The position numbers and the translations under genes are program-made. Positions 12,092 to 23,095 of a stretch of 64,000 bases of DNA are shown in pieces. The stretch comes from Vombatus ursinus. Taxonomy: Eukaryota; Chordata; Mammalia; Diprotodontia; Vombatidae. The stretch lies in contig NW_020954556.1 of NCBI RefSeq assembly GCF_900497805.2, forward strand, positions 28,725,671 through 28,789,670, read 5' to 3'. The notes beneath the pieces are model-generated. The model did no database searches. It had not been told where the DNA came from and saw only the letters and a program-made list of their open reading frames with translations. How positions within the stretch are numbered: position 1 is the stretch's first letter; each line of letters opens with the position of its first letter.

Positions 12092-12371
12092 AAGACTGGG
12101 TCTCCCTCTCTCACCCAGGCTGGAGGCAGGGCCTAATCCCAATGCTAACTGGCATGAAAGCTGTGACCTGCTGTGCTTCGAAGCTGAACCAGTTCACCCC
12201 TCCTTACACTTTAGCAGGTCCCTTTGGATGGTCACCATTTGGGGGCAGACTTAGTATGGACACCCAATCTATTCAGCCCTACTGTAGACCAGATTTTGTG
12301 AACTCAAGTAGTCCACTAGTCTGAGCCTCCCCTAGTAGCATGTATTATGGGCATTCATTACCACACCCAGC
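12092..12371 (-). pseudogene. 7SL (signal recognition particle) RNA retropseudogene, near full length
   Basis: Read on the minus strand this follows the whole 7SL RNA: GCTGGGTGTGG at the 5' end (7SL GCCGGGCGCGG), then ACTTGAGTTCA, GATTGGGTGTCCATACTAAG, ATGGTGACC, AAGGAGGGGTGAAC, GCAGGTCA and finally CTCCAGCCTGGG...GAGACCCAGTCTT. A short A run follows on the minus strand (12085-12091), as expected for a LINE-mobilised copy. Many substitutions, including loss of most CpGs, show it is old and not a working gene. 7SL is the ancestor of primate Alu and rodent B1, but this is a direct 7SL copy and not an Alu. Confidence 0.88.
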
Positions 12372-12399
12372 TCATATTGTGTTTGTAACCTTAATCCTG

Positions 12400-13020
12400 C
12401 TGTTTGCTCCAAATCTGTTATGGCCACAGTACCTCTCATACTAGTAGGAAATAAACTTAGTCTGTTATGTCCTTTCTTGGTGAGGCCATAATGGGTTCTT
12501 TGTGACCACTGTTTCCTGTTCTACATGTTCACTAATCATCTATAGTATAATACTCTCTATAGCATACTAAGGTCTAGAATTTTCCCAGACAGAATTAATG
12601 GTTCTACATCATAATGAACAGCCTTCCTAGAAAATGTACAGGTAGCGGCCCTGCAGGGGTGGGAGAGAATCTTAGGGACAAAATGTTTGAATCTGTTCCT
12701 ACGTGTGGCAGCTTTGCAGGTGGAAATTCCTGGGGCCATGTGATGCAAATGGTGGAACGTAAGGTGGAGAATTTGGAGAACAGGACAGAAGGAACAAATT
12801 TAATGACACCTGCTTTACTCGCTGCTACTGAATATTATAAAATCTATGTTAATGTCATATAGCAACAGTGATGTACTCTGTTTGCCATGGCTACCTTAAA
12901 CTGTGTAATTTTTTTTAATCTGCTCCCATACTGTAGCTTGATACAACATGAATTTTACTTGTTTTGAGTTTTTTTCTTTTGTAATAAATGTGTTCTGTGT
13001 TCACACACCCAAAAAAAATT
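12400..13020 (+). pseudogene. Possible processed pseudogene or 3' UTR-like segment, source unknown
   Basis: The block ends TTTGTAATAAATGTGTTCTG...CACCC followed by A8 (13012-13019), i.e. an AATAAA signal about 20-25 bp before an A run, as in a retrocopied mRNA. An 82-codon frame (12614-12862, SVPTCGSFAGGNSWGHVMQ...) precedes it, which I do not recognise. It sits between two inverted CR1/L3 pieces and beside a 7SL pseudogene. Confidence 0.3.
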
Positions 13021-13034
13021 TTTAATAAGATAAG

Positions 13035-13230
13035 ATAACATAGAATTTTGCCAGGAATCAAAGTCACTTGCCTATACTTTGCAGACTACATTATCCTGTG
13101 TCCTTTTTATTTTTTAAAAATTGGGATATTTACCATTCTGTCATCCTGCTGTGTCTTTCAAATATCACTGGTAAGTGGCTCAGCAATCATATCTGCTATT
13201 TCTTTCAATATTTTCACACTGATAACAGAG
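13035..13230 (-). mobile_element. CR1/L3 LINE fragment, inverted
   Basis: ATTTTGCCAGGAATCAAAGTC, TTAAAAATTGGGATATTTACC, ATTCTGTCATCCTGCTGTG and TGGCTCAGCAATCATATCTGC follow the CR1/L3 reverse transcriptase region in antisense. It may be the continuation of 11215-11460 across later insertions. Confidence 0.72.
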
Positions 13231-13261
13231 CTGGCATTTAAATCCGGTTCTCCAATTTAAA

Positions 13262-13460
13262 AAAGTGATTTCAATGATATGAAATTGAAAAGCTTTTGTA
13301 GAAACGAAATCAATGAAGTTATGAACAAGAAGGGAATCTGTGAACTGGGAAAAAAAAATTTGCAACAACTGTCCCAGAGAAATGTCGACACTTGAGATAG
13401 ACAGAAATTAACACAAAATTTTACGATTAAGAGTCATTCACTAATCCAGAAGTGGTTAAA
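13262..13460 (+). mobile_element. Short L1 ORF2 fragment
   Basis: AAATTGAAAAGCTTTTGTAG, GGGAAAAAAAAATTTGCAAC and ATTAAGAGTCATTCACTAATCC correspond to consecutive parts of L1 ORF2 near its C-terminal third. No 3' UTR or tail seen. Confidence 0.65.
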
Positions 13461-13902
13461 GTTTGAGAACTTTAAGAACAAAAGGTTCTAAAACATATCT
13501 CAAACCACAGGAATATTTGCTTTCAAGGAAAAAGGAAAGCAAACTATCTCTTGACAAACTCAATTTTGTTGTCACAAAAGTCATTAAACTACATCCAAGA
13601 GTTGTATATTAGCCTAGGAAATTTAGGATAGAATATTGGTTTTTGTTTTACTTTTAAATAAGTTAAACAGGAAAAGAACAATTAGGAAGTTCACCAAATT
13701 TCACGTCCAGGAAAAACAGAAAAACTAATTGTATCTAGGTTTCAATCAAATAAAAGGAAGATATCAAAGAAGATACTTTTTCTTTAATTTTAAAAAGTTT
13801 ATGACCTTTACTTAAATGAGTCAGGGAATCAAAATAATTACATCCTGCAAACCAGTTCAGGATTAATAGCTATATTCTACATATCCTTCATTATTTAAAA
13901 AG
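13461..13902. other. Intron, no feature recognised
   Basis: A+T-rich, no repeat family identified. Confidence 0.5.
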
Positions 13903-14090
13903 TCATCTAACAACATGTATTTATTCAAGACCTTCCATAGACTCAGCACTATCAAGGAAATAGAAATAGTAAAAGACGTGGCCATTGCCTCAGGAAGCCC
14001 TAATATAATTAGGGAAACCAAACTAATACACAAAACAGTAACAATTAATCAATACATAAAACAAGATATCATAGAATACTATAGTGTTAG
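13903..14090 (-). mobile_element. L2 3' end, inverted
   Basis: AACATGTATTTATTCAAGACC, CTCAGCACTATCAAGG and GGCCATTGCCTCAGGAAGCC keep the antisense L2 end pattern. Confidence 0.6.
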
Positions 14091-14094
14091 ACAA

Positions 14095-14290
14095 AGTCTA
14101 GAGAGCTGGGTTCAAATTCTATCAGGACACTAGCCATTCATAGGCAAGTCACAATCCCTCTACGCTTCAGGTTCCTTGTCTACAAAATAAGGACCCAATA
14201 CTCACACAATCTATCTCACAGGGATGTTTACAAAAAGTACTTTGTGAAGCTTAAAATGTTACATAAATATGAGTTGGTATTATTATCATT
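14095..14290 (+). mobile_element. MIR/THER-like SINE
   Basis: GGGTTCAAATTCTATCAGGAC, GGCAAGTCACAATCCCTC, TTCCTTGTCTACAAAATAAGG, GTACTTTGTGAAGCTTAAAAT and a TATTATTATCATTAG end, the full MIR order. Confidence 0.75.
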
Positions 14291-15239
14291 AGTAGTAACA
14301 GTAATACCAATAATTAAACAGTACATGATTAAGTGCTAAATTGCATGGTAAAGACCATAAATGTTATAAAAGTTCAGATTAGGACTGAAGTAGCTAGATA
14401 AGGATTTCTGAATGAATCAATCAATTAAGAATATTGCCAAAGTGATGGGGATTGTTCTCTCAAAAATAAACTAATAATAAAGTTAAAGAAATTATTTTTT
14501 TATATCATACGAATAAAATCCTCATCAAGCTCACCAGAATCTAAGTTTCCCAATACATTAAAACTCTAATATGTTCAATCTTTCCGGTACTTTTCATTTC
14601 ATAGGAATTATGTTGACTCTCAATGTCCATTCTGGCCATTATGGAGAGGATATAAAACCAGTGTCAACTAAACAGTAGGTAAATATTATCACAAAGGAAA
14701 GAAAGACTAGTTCAAATTTGGTACAATGAAAATGAGAACTAAGTAAAATGTAGTCTTGTGGCTACAAGACTTTTTAAAAGAAGGTTCATGGACTAAATGA
14801 CATGCTGCATCCCAAGAAAGGAAAATGTTTTCAGTGAAAGATTAGATCCCAGCTCAAGTTTAATATATAATGAAAGAAACAGATCCAAGTTAATCAATTA
14901 TTGAACATAGCCTATTTTCATTGGCTGTTCAACACTAACTACGAGAAGATGGTATTTCTTGTGCTCTGGACCTACCGTTGAATATTTACTAAGCAACTGG
15001 GTACTGACAGGCACTGACTAGGCAGGGGGTACTGACGTGATTCATTTAGGCCAGCAACAACAGGTTTCTGACCTATCATTTGGATGAAAAATGATATGAC
15101 CCTTGGTATTTAATTACCTTATAAAAGATCAAACAATGCCCTGATGAATGATGCTATGAATTATAGAGGAACTCTGATTTAATGAAATAAAACCCCACAA
15201 AAATTTACCAGTCCTCTAAATGTTCCAAATATGTCCTTT
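14291..15239. other. Intron, no feature recognised
   Basis: A+T-rich; may include diverged L1 just before 15240. Confidence 0.45.
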
Positions 15240-16190
15240 AAATGTGTCTTAAAATTGGGAATTAACAATTGATAAATGGTCAAATTACATGAGGCAATTT
15301 TTGGAGGAAAAAAAATCCAAGCTATCAATACCATATGAAAAAATGCTCTGAATCACTCATTGTTAAAAAAAAAAAATGCAAATAGAAACAATTCTGAAGT
15401 TCCACCTCACACCCACAACTTTAGCAAGGCTGAAAAAAAAAGGAAAATGAGGAATGCTAGAGGGACTGTGAGAAAACAGATACAATAATACACTGTTAGT
15501 AAAACTGTGAACTGGTCCACCTATTCTGGAAAAGATTTTGGAACTATGTCCAAACAGTTATTAAATGTGCATAAACTTTAATTAGCAATACCACTACTAG
15601 GTATATCCCCCAAAGAAGTTTTTTTTAATGGAAAAAGGACCTACACATACAAAAATATTTACAGCAGCTTAGCAGCTCTTTTTGAGGTGATAAAGAACTG
15701 GACACTGAGGGGGTACCCATAAATTGGGGAATGGCTGAACAAGTTATGGTTTATGGATGTGATGAAATACTATTATGTTGTAAGAAATGATGAAGGCGAT
15801 GGTTTCAGAGAAACCTGGGAAGACTTATATAAAGTGATACAGAGTCAAATGAGCAAAATCAGAAGAATGTATACAATAACAACAATATTGTAAATATAAA
15901 CAACTTTGAAAGACTGAGAACTCTGATCAATGCAATGACCAATCATGATTCCAGAGGACTCATGATAAAACATGCTACCTAACTCCTGACAGAGAAGGGA
16001 TGAACTCTGGGTAAAAACTGAGTCAAATTGTTTTTGAATGTGGCCAAAATAAGAATTTGTTTTGCTCAACTATACATGTTTCTAACAGGGTTTTTTTTTT
16101 TTTTCTTTCTTAGTGGAGAAAGTGGAAGGTGGTAGAGAGAGAAGGTAGATTTTCATTGATTGAAAAAAATTTAATTGAAAAAGCTAAATC
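15240..16190 (+). mobile_element. 5'-truncated L1 (ORF2 end and 3' UTR)
   Basis: Starts at GGGAATTAACAATTGATAAATGG and continues through TATGAAAAAATGCTCTGAATC, TACCACTACTAGGTATATCCC, TTGGGGAATGGCTGAACAAG and a 3' UTR with ATGATTCCAGAGGACTCATG and a T-rich run. Multiple stops. The 3' UTR type differs from the copies at 44 and 46 kb, so at least two L1 lineages are present. Confidence 0.82.
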
Positions 16191-16934
16191 TTGAAAAATG
16201 AAATGGGAATAATAAGATAATTCCTAACAGATTTATAATGAAATTTTGAGCTCATTCTCTTGTTTGTTATTCAACTGTTAACATATTTCCCAAAAATTCA
16301 TTACTCCCATTTCACAAAAAGACAAAATATCAAAATGCAAAAGGTACTAGTCAATTTATTTGGCAAAATAAGTTGTTCAAAGAACTGAACCCTGGGTCTA
16401 AATTCTAGTTTCCAGTTCTGACAACTCTCCCTCATAAGCTAAATTTACAAAAATCCCCCAAATGCAACCAAGGCTCAGAAACTATATTTCAGGCCATGCC
16501 TTAGAGTCTAACAAATGTGGAAAAAAGCAAAAACCAACAGTGATTATGGAGAAAAATACATAACCCAATCCTTGATAATAAAAGCCTTTGTCAACATATT
16601 AAACAGATTTATACAAAGTAATATATTTAAGGATTTGGGATAAAGGGTTGTGTAAAATGAAGATCCAATCTACCAATAACAGAACCAAAGAAGATGAAAA
16701 ATAGTTATATCATTATCAAAAACAGAGTGGAGAAAGACTTGACAAATTGGAAAATGTATCCCCCTAGCTAAGCTGAGCTAATTCTAATTTCTTGCTTTAA
16801 TCTCTTTCTTTTCAGTAAACATCACACCGTCAATCTATTCAGGTTTCTTCTTTAATTCAATTTTGATCAGTATTTAACGAATGTCTAAGGAAGTCCACTT
16901 TATATGAAAAAAACAGACACTATTAGAAGTCAAC
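16191..16934. other. Intron, no feature recognised
   Basis: A+T-rich, no repeat family identified. Confidence 0.5.
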
Positions 16935-17045
16935 AGAATTGTGCTATGGTACTAGCTTAGCCACTAACTTACTGTTACCTTGGGCTTACTTAACCTTTTC
17001 TGGATTTTGGTCTCCTTGTTTAAAGAATGAGAATGTTAACCTAGA
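16935..17045 (+). mobile_element. MIR-like SINE fragment
   Basis: TTAGCCACTAACTTACTGTTAC, CTTGGGCTTACTTAACC and TTGTTTAAAGAATGAGAATG; diverged, next to a MITE end. Confidence 0.5.
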
Positions 17046-17046
17046 T

Positions 17047-17781
17047 CAGGAGTTCTTAAGCTGAGGGTTCTTAAATTTTAAAAATATATAAATATAGATA
17101 GATATATAGATAACTGCCCTGGGACTCCTCTGATTGGAGGGTGGAAAAAAGAGCTCTTTTAAGGAAAACCTGCATTTAAGGAAAGTACGCAGGTCAGCTA
17201 TCCCTTCTCTTTGTTTCCTGCCAGGCTGCACTCTTTTGAGCTTCTCCATCACGTGCCAAGTAACCATTATCAGGAACCTATTCATCCTGCAAGATCCCAT
17301 CAGACTTGGTACTCACACCTTATCATTGTCCTCTTCCCTGGGGACCTCTCTGACTTGAGGGGGGAGGAAAAATCTCCTCCCAAAACCTTCCTTTAAGATG
17401 AGCACCCAGGCCAACCATCTCTTCTCTTTATTTTTCACCTGGCTGCACTCCAGCCAGAGAATTCCAAAGAATTCTCCATCATGGGTTCCCATGCCTGGTA
17501 CCTTCCCCCCAAAGCTTTCAGCTTCCTTTTGTGTTTTGTCCTAAGCTCCTGAAAGGCAGAGACTGTCTTTCTTTTTCATGTTTGCATCCCCAGCACTTAG
17601 TACAGTGCCTGGCACCTGGTAGATGATTAACAAACGTTTGGTGACTGACTGATTGTATATTATTATAATTGGCTTCCTTTTCATTCTTATGTTTTTTAAA
17701 TCAATATTTTAAGAAGGGGTCTATAGGCTTCACCAAACAGAGAAAAATGTCTATGACCCCCAAAAAGGTTAAGAACCCCTG
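17047..17781 (+). mobile_element. hAT-type MITE, GGTTCTTAACC family, split by an L2 insertion
   Basis: Left end CAGGAGTTCTTAAG (17047) and right end GGTTAAGAACCCCTG (to 17781) form an inverted pair. Between them the MITE body is interrupted: it breaks off near 17100 and resumes near 17660 with TAATTGGCTTCCTTTTCATT and AAGAAGGGGTCTATAGGCTTC, which match the undivided copy at 55655-55848. Flanking octamers ACCTAGAT and GTCTTGAT agree at 5 of 8 bases. The interrupting segment is an L2 3' end. Confidence 0.72.
17100..17660 (+). mobile_element. L2 3' region inserted in a MITE
   Basis: CTCCTGAAAGGCAGAGACTG, CATCCCCAGCACTTAGTACAG, TGCCTGGCACCTGGTAGATG and GGTGACTGACTGATTG form the L2 3' end. The MITE halves sit directly on each side (17047-17100 and 17660-17781). 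The part before 17400 is diverged and contains two similar blocks (17205-17240 and 17410-17450). Confidence 0.7.
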
Positions 17782-17884
17782 GTCTTGATGATCTTTAAAG
17801 TTCTATAGAGCTCAATGATTTATATGCCTAACTCACTGGGGAATAAGCATACCTTTGCAAGCTGGATTTTTGTCTTAATACCAG

Positions 17885-18440
17885 GCTGAAACTGCAGTCT
17901 CAAAGGTTACCAGTAATGTCCTAATCACCAGATCCAAAGGGCATTGCTAAGTCCACATTTTTTTCTCGACCTTGTTGCGTCTGAATATCCTTCCTTCTTA
18001 AAACGCCTTCTTCCCCTGGATCCATATCTCTGTATACTCATTTCTCTGTTTCCTTTTTTCATCTCTTCCCTAGTAATTTCATCTTCCATAGTTTCAATTC
18101 TATGAACTTCCATAATTTCAACCCTAGAGATAACTAGATAGAGTTATTACTATGAAGGTAGCTCCCAGTTATTTACCCCATCTTTCCTCTTTTTGTCTTT
18201 GCTTTTGCCTGTACTGCTTTCCTCTCAAACCCACCTATCAAAATCCTATCTGCCCTCCAAGTACTAGACCAAATGTGAACCTCCTTCTCTGTAAAGCCTT
18301 TGCTGGAGACTCCAGCTGGAAGAGATCCCTCCCTACTGTGAACTCCCATTGTTTGATGGTAGCATTTTCCTGGCACTTACCCATAGAATGCCTCGTACTG
18401 TGTCGCATTATAGTTATTTGTGTACATTTGTATCTTATCA
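17885..18440 (+). mobile_element. L2 LINE, ORF2 and 3' fragments
   Basis: AAGGTTACCAGTAATGTCC, CCAGATCCAAAGGGCATTGC, then CTCTGTAAAGCCTTTGCTGG and TAGAATGCCTCGTACTG. Diverged; the 3' terminus is not seen. Confidence 0.6.
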
Positions 18441-18869
18441 CCTAAGAGCAAGGTAAATAATTCTTAAACCATATATGAAAAGTCCCTGAATTATATAAAT
18501 GATATCAGCAAATGTGTCTGCATGTGAGCAGAGCAAATATTATATGGGCAGCAGTAGGGGGATGCTCTATTTATCACTGCAAAATGAGGCAGTCAAGGGG
18601 AAGGCTTGAAGGAAGAAAAATTCTCACCATTCCCAATGTAGAGGTCTGCAGACCTCCACAAGCTAATCAGGAGAGAACAAATTCATTTGCCCTAGATCCT
18701 CCAAACCACCATTACTGTTATTGCTAAATGTTACCTGATTCCAATAAATGGCACTCACCAACCTTATTTTACAGTTAAGTAATAACCAGCTTAGAAATAA
18801 ATGTAACACTTCATTGAACATAAATTCATTTTAAGAAAACTTTAATGGAAATGCATTGCAGGAGCTCTA
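18441..18869. other. Intron, no feature recognised
   Basis: The 71-codon frame at 18512-18727 has no recognisable content. Confidence 0.5.
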
Positions 18870-19430
18870 TCTTTTTTAAAATTTTTATTCTTTTGAACTT
18901 GACCAACATCAATAAACATGAATAGTTCCATGTGAAAAGAACAGAAAAAGATTACGTAACACTACAAATTGCTATTAGATATACTATTAGTTTTTTAAAG
19001 TACATCTTCAAAAGTACATTTTTTTCAAGTACTGAATTGACCTGTTTGTGTTCTCTTCTAAACCTCCTTTTGCTCTTTCGTGTATGTTTTGTTAATATTC
19101 TGTTGAAACTCTTTTCATTCTTTTTTTTCAAATGGCATAATTGCCCCCATTCCCTTCCATCTCTCTCCTACCCCCCCCCCACAAAAGAATAAAGGGCCTC
19201 CTTTGTAACAAATAAGTACAGTCAAGAAAAGCAAATCCATATATTGGCTGTATCTGAAAACACATTTTCCATTTTGCACCTAGGAGGCTCTGTCTTAAGT
19301 ATATAACTAACTGTTTTTCTGAACAGTCAATTCCAACATATGCGTTTTGCAAAAAGCTGATAATCATCATGGAAAAAATATTAGCTTTAAAATACACCTC
19401 ATGAATGTAAATTTCCCCTCTTATAAGAAT
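18870..19430 (-). mobile_element. L1 3' UTR, inverted
   Basis: The plus strand shows the complement of the 3' UTR at 15.9-16.1 kb: AGTCAAGAAAAGCAAATCC, ATATTGGCTGTATCTGAAAAC and AATAATCATCATGGAAA-like words after a C10 run (19171-19180). The inner edge is uncertain. Confidence 0.55.
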
Positions 19431-19534
19431 CATTGAAACAGCCAGCAACTCTAGAGAGCTGGCTCTTCTCACCAGGAGCGGATTCTAATAATAAGAGAAA
19501 AGACAGAAAAAGCAAACTAATGGAAAAGGTGAGA

Positions 19535-19655
19535 AATGAAGGATGTCTCATATGTAAAATGGGGATAATAATATCTGCATTATCTACCTCACAGGGTACT
19601 TCTGAGGAAAGCACTATGCAAGCCATAAAATGTTGTATAAATATGTGATTTTCTT
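19535..19655 (+). mobile_element. MIR 3' part
   Basis: TAAAATGGGGATAATAATATC, CTACCTCACAGGGTACTTCTG and GCAAGCCATAAAATG match the last third of MIR. Confidence 0.65.
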
Positions 19656-19799
19656 ATTCTTAACAATGATATTAAGAAGAAAAAGTAAGAAAGACTAGAA
19701 GGAGGGCAAGAAGAAGATGGTAGTTCATGGTAAGAAATATGGCCCAATTCACCATCATCCCAAGGTCAAGAAAACTCCAGGCAATGGAGGAAATATTGA

Positions 19800-20032
19800 C
19801 ATGATTTTAATGCTAGGGCCTTCTCTCTGTTGATTAACTCCAATTTATCCTTTAGATATCTTGTTTGTACAGTAGTTATTTGCATGTTTTCTCCTGCATT
19901 AGACTGTAAGTTCCTTGAGAATAGAGACTATTTTTTGCCTTTTTTTTGTATCCAGTGCTTTAGACCAGTGCCTGCTACATAGTATACGATCAATAAATGC
20001 TCCTTGACTGACTGTTGACTAAAGTTCTATAT
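19800..20032 (+). mobile_element. L2 3' end
   Basis: ATCTTGTTTGTACAGTAGTTA, TTAGACTGTAAGTTCCTTGAG, ATCCAGTGCTTTAGACCAGTG, ATCAATAAATGCTCCTTGAC and TGACTG terminus. Confidence 0.82.
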
Positions 20033-20118
20033 TTAAGATGTCCTGTCTGAGACTATGAGAAAAAAATCTGAATTAGTCTTATAAACAACCTTGCCTGACA
20101 GGATTCTCTGTCTTCTGA

Positions 20119-20317
20119 CAGTGGTGTCAAACTCAAATAGAAACAGGAGCCACTAAATCATACACAAGGATATCTGCGGGCCACATATTGACTTAGAAAA
20201 CCACAATTTTATGTATTTCATTCTTTTTATTAATAAATTTGTTTTGTTAAATCTTTCCCAATTACATTTTAATCTGGTTCAGTCTACTAGCCACAAGCCA
20301 CATAATTGACACCTCTG
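20119..20317 (+). mobile_element. hAT-type MITE, GTGTCAAA family (copy 1)
   Basis: Ends are inverted: CAGTGGTGTCAAACTC at the left and AATTGACACCTCTG at the right. The interior has the diagnostic runs ACTTAGAAAACCACAA and TCCCAATTACATTTTAATCTG. It is non-coding and A+T-rich. I did not find a convincing 8-bp target duplication, so the exact ends may be slightly off. Confidence 0.72.
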
Positions 20318-21427
20318 CTCTAGAACTTACAAAAGAAGATGGAAAATATTTGTCCTGGGGAAATCAGGGTTATCCTTGAACTTTACAACTTTGTTTAAAG
20401 CCACCTAGCTCCTATTTCCTTCTGCTTGGCTCCATGAGTCTTCCCTGCTTAGGTTCATCTGATCATAGAAAAGGCAGAGCAAACAGACTAAGGTGGTTCC
20501 CTAGGCCCAAGTTTAGAACATTCAAAAGTTCTCATCTGTGGTCAACTTTGGGCTGATCTTAACCAAAAGGGACACACAGCACAAAATTAGCTGGTAAAGT
20601 CTCTGGTTCTCATTAATACCAGTTTAGGGGCTAAACCCCACCCCTAAGCAAACTTCTCTTAAATAGCACAATATCCCTCAAGAACAAAATTTCGTCATAT
20701 CATCCTTGAGCAAACTTATTCAATCCCTGGGTGAATGGCAACCCCAACTGCATCCAACCTAAACAAATATTACCCTGTGCTCAATCATGATGATGAGAAC
20801 TCTCTTTCCTAGACCAAACTTCATGGAAAACTCCAGAGGCCAGACAAGAAAGAATTTTAAAGAAAAAGAAATAAAGAGATTGAGCAATAGAAGTACCCTT
20901 TCCTGAACAGCTTTAGCTGCACCAAATCTCAAAATGCACCACAAAAGCACCCACAGCCCTTATAGAAAAGCAGCTACTTAAGGAATGTTTGGGGGGCAGA
21001 ATAAGGTTATCTAATGAATATGTCTGTGATTTCAAAGGGCAAAAGCAGGGTGACTTTTCTATTCTTTGATCTTATTCTAAATTTAATAAATGTGTAAAAT
21101 TTCAAGCAACTATCAAAACTATGTTACAACTATATTACTATATAGTTACTATATTAAACCCTTTCTAACTGCTTAGAAACAGATTTAAATATCAGCCCTT
21201 TCATTTCCTCCCCACCTAATCCTCAAAAAGAAGTCTGAAAATCCTTCCACTTTCCAAAAACAAGGGTCAAGTCTGAGTTCAAGCACCTCTATCTTCTATA
21301 TAAAGACTGAATCTATATAGCACATAGTCAAGTGGAGACTAGGCAACAATGTGTAAATTCAGGTCAGGTGAAGTGGCAAAGAAGGCAACATACTGAGAAC
21401 GGGATGGGGAAGGAAAGTTTACAGTTA
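20318..21427. other. Intron, no firm feature
   Basis: 20400-20760 has a compositionally distinct, C-richer stretch that could be an old LTR or DNA-element remnant, but no termini were found. Confidence 0.45.
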
Positions 21428-21503
21428 AGATCTGAAGTGCCTACTAGCTGTGTGACCTTGGACAAGTTACTTAACCCCAACTGCCTCCACAAAAAAAAAA
21501 ATC
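21428..21503 (+). mobile_element. tRNA-derived SINE 3' remnant with A tail
   Basis: CTACTAGCTGTGTGACCTTGG, CAAGTTACTTAACCCCAACTG, CCTCC and an A-run; head truncated. Confidence 0.7.
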
Positions 21504-21594
21504 TGAGGTTTTTTCTGTTCTCTCTTCCGGAATGTGAAAAAGACGAGGGTTCTTGGAAACATGATGTCCGGCCTTATATACGTGGCCAGTCAAT

Positions 21595-21790
21595 CAACAA
21601 CGTTAGTTAAATGCCTATTATGTGACGGTCAGTGGGCCAGGCCTTGGGAATGTGAAGAAAAGAGTTCGTGCCTTCAAGCATATTACAATCTATCAAGGGA
21701 GATTATATTAAAAGTATACACAAAGTGAGTATAACAAGTAATTTGGGAAGAGGGCACTAATAGCAAAAGGCATCAAGAAGGGCTGGTCTC
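21595..21790 (-). mobile_element. L2 3' end, inverted
   Basis: TTAAATGCCTATTATGTGAC, GGCCAGGCCTTGGGAATG and GTGCCTTCAAGCATATTACAAT. Confidence 0.7.
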
Positions 21791-21974
21791 CCAGGTGCAC
21801 AGCCAGATCAAAATCCTCTTGCCTTTCTCCTACTTATTCAAGTCTGGTTTAATGTAGAATGACCCCGGACTCCTGGAATGGTCTGACTTATGGATGATCC
21901 AGAGCTGGGATGGGCCTTCTGGGTCCCTACGGTCCCAAAGAATCTTCTCAACCCATCTCAGTTTGAATTTTCAA

Positions 21975-22250
21975 TTCAGTAAGTATTTAATGAGTGCCCA
22001 CTACAATTAAAGACTACATGGTCTGACTACAAAATAAACTTACAATCTTGGCGGGAAAATAAAATACCAGGGGAAAAAATCCAAGACAGTTTATTAGTTT
22101 TGAATTTAATATAATTAAATGCAAAATGTATGATGCAGTTCGGAAAAGCATTGATAATTTTAGCTGAACTGCCTCATGGAGAAGGTTGAATTTGAAATGG
22201 GCATTGAAGGATAGGTAGGATTTGAATACATGCATTCCTACAATTCCTAA
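21975..22250 (-). mobile_element. L2 3' region, inverted
   Basis: AAGTATTTAATGAGTGCCCAC, CTTACAATCTTGGCGGG and GGGCATTGAAGGATAGGTAGG, diverged L2 antisense order. Confidence 0.55.
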
Positions 22251-22357
22251 ATGATGTCCATGATGTCCCTCTAGCAGATGCATAAAAGTTCACCCTTAAG
22301 TATTCACAGAGATCCTTAGGTATCCATAGCAAGAACATTGATGGAAATATTATGTGG

Positions 22358-22389
22358 TACACACATACACACACACACACACACACACA
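22358..22389. repeat. (CA)n microsatellite
   Basis: About 15 CA units with one AT interruption. Confidence 0.95.
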
Positions 22390-22544
22390 ATTAATTATAC
22401 ACCAACAGTCCTCCAAGTGGAATGTGGGACCTATAACTTAAACTTCCAACACCAAACATCTCTTTTCCCTGTTTATTACTGATTATTGGGAGGAGATATA
22501 TCAAAGACAACATGTTCCTGAGTGTGGGGCCACTTCTAGCTATT

Positions 22545-22952
22545 ACACACCCCCACATACTCCTGTGATTTGGGACACTGACTTCCTTGCTGTTCCCTGA
22601 ACACAGCAATCCTTTTCTAACTCCAGGCATTCTAACTAGCTGTCTGCCTGGAAAGCTCTCCCGCTCATCTCCACCTCCTGGCTTCCCTGGCTTCCTTCGA
22701 GTCTCAGCTAAAATTCTACCTTACACAGGAAGCCTTATCCTATCCCCCTTCACTCTTGTGCCTTCCCACTATTGATTATTTCCATTTTATCCTGGGTATA
22801 ACTTGTCTGTGTATAATTGTTTGCATGTTGTCTCCCCCATAGCCTGTGAGCTCCTAGAGAGCAGGAGCAGTCTTTTGCCTTTTTATTCTCCAGCATTTAA
22901 TACAGTGCCTGGTACATAATGGGTTGTTAATAAATTGACTGACTGAAGGAAA
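22545..22952 (+). mobile_element. L2 3' end
   Basis: CTGTCTGCCTGGAAAGCTCTC, CTCCTGGCTTCCCTGGCTTCC, ACACAGGAAGCCTTATCC, TTAATACAGTGCCTGGTAC and TTAATAAATTGACTGACTG; well preserved. Confidence 0.87.
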
Positions 22953-22984
22953 TTCTGAATTACATTCCAGGGTTTGTCACTGGT

Positions 22985-23095
22985 TAGGCGTGCAGTGAGG
23001 AAGCTGACTAATCATCCAATTTCCCTATCTGTAAAACATAGTATTTGTTAACAAAGTGGATTGAAATGGTATAGAATATTATTATTGGTATTTAT
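22985..23095 (+). mobile_element. MIR-like SINE fragment
   Basis: CTGTAAAACATAGTATTTG and GAATATTATTATTGGTATTTA after CCAATTTCCCTAT; weakly conserved 3' part. Confidence 0.45.

Noticed and set aside
12092-12371. A functional SRP RNA gene or an Alu/B1-type SINE
   Set aside because: Too many substitutions across paired regions for a functional 7SL, and it is a full-length single copy without Alu or B1 deletions.
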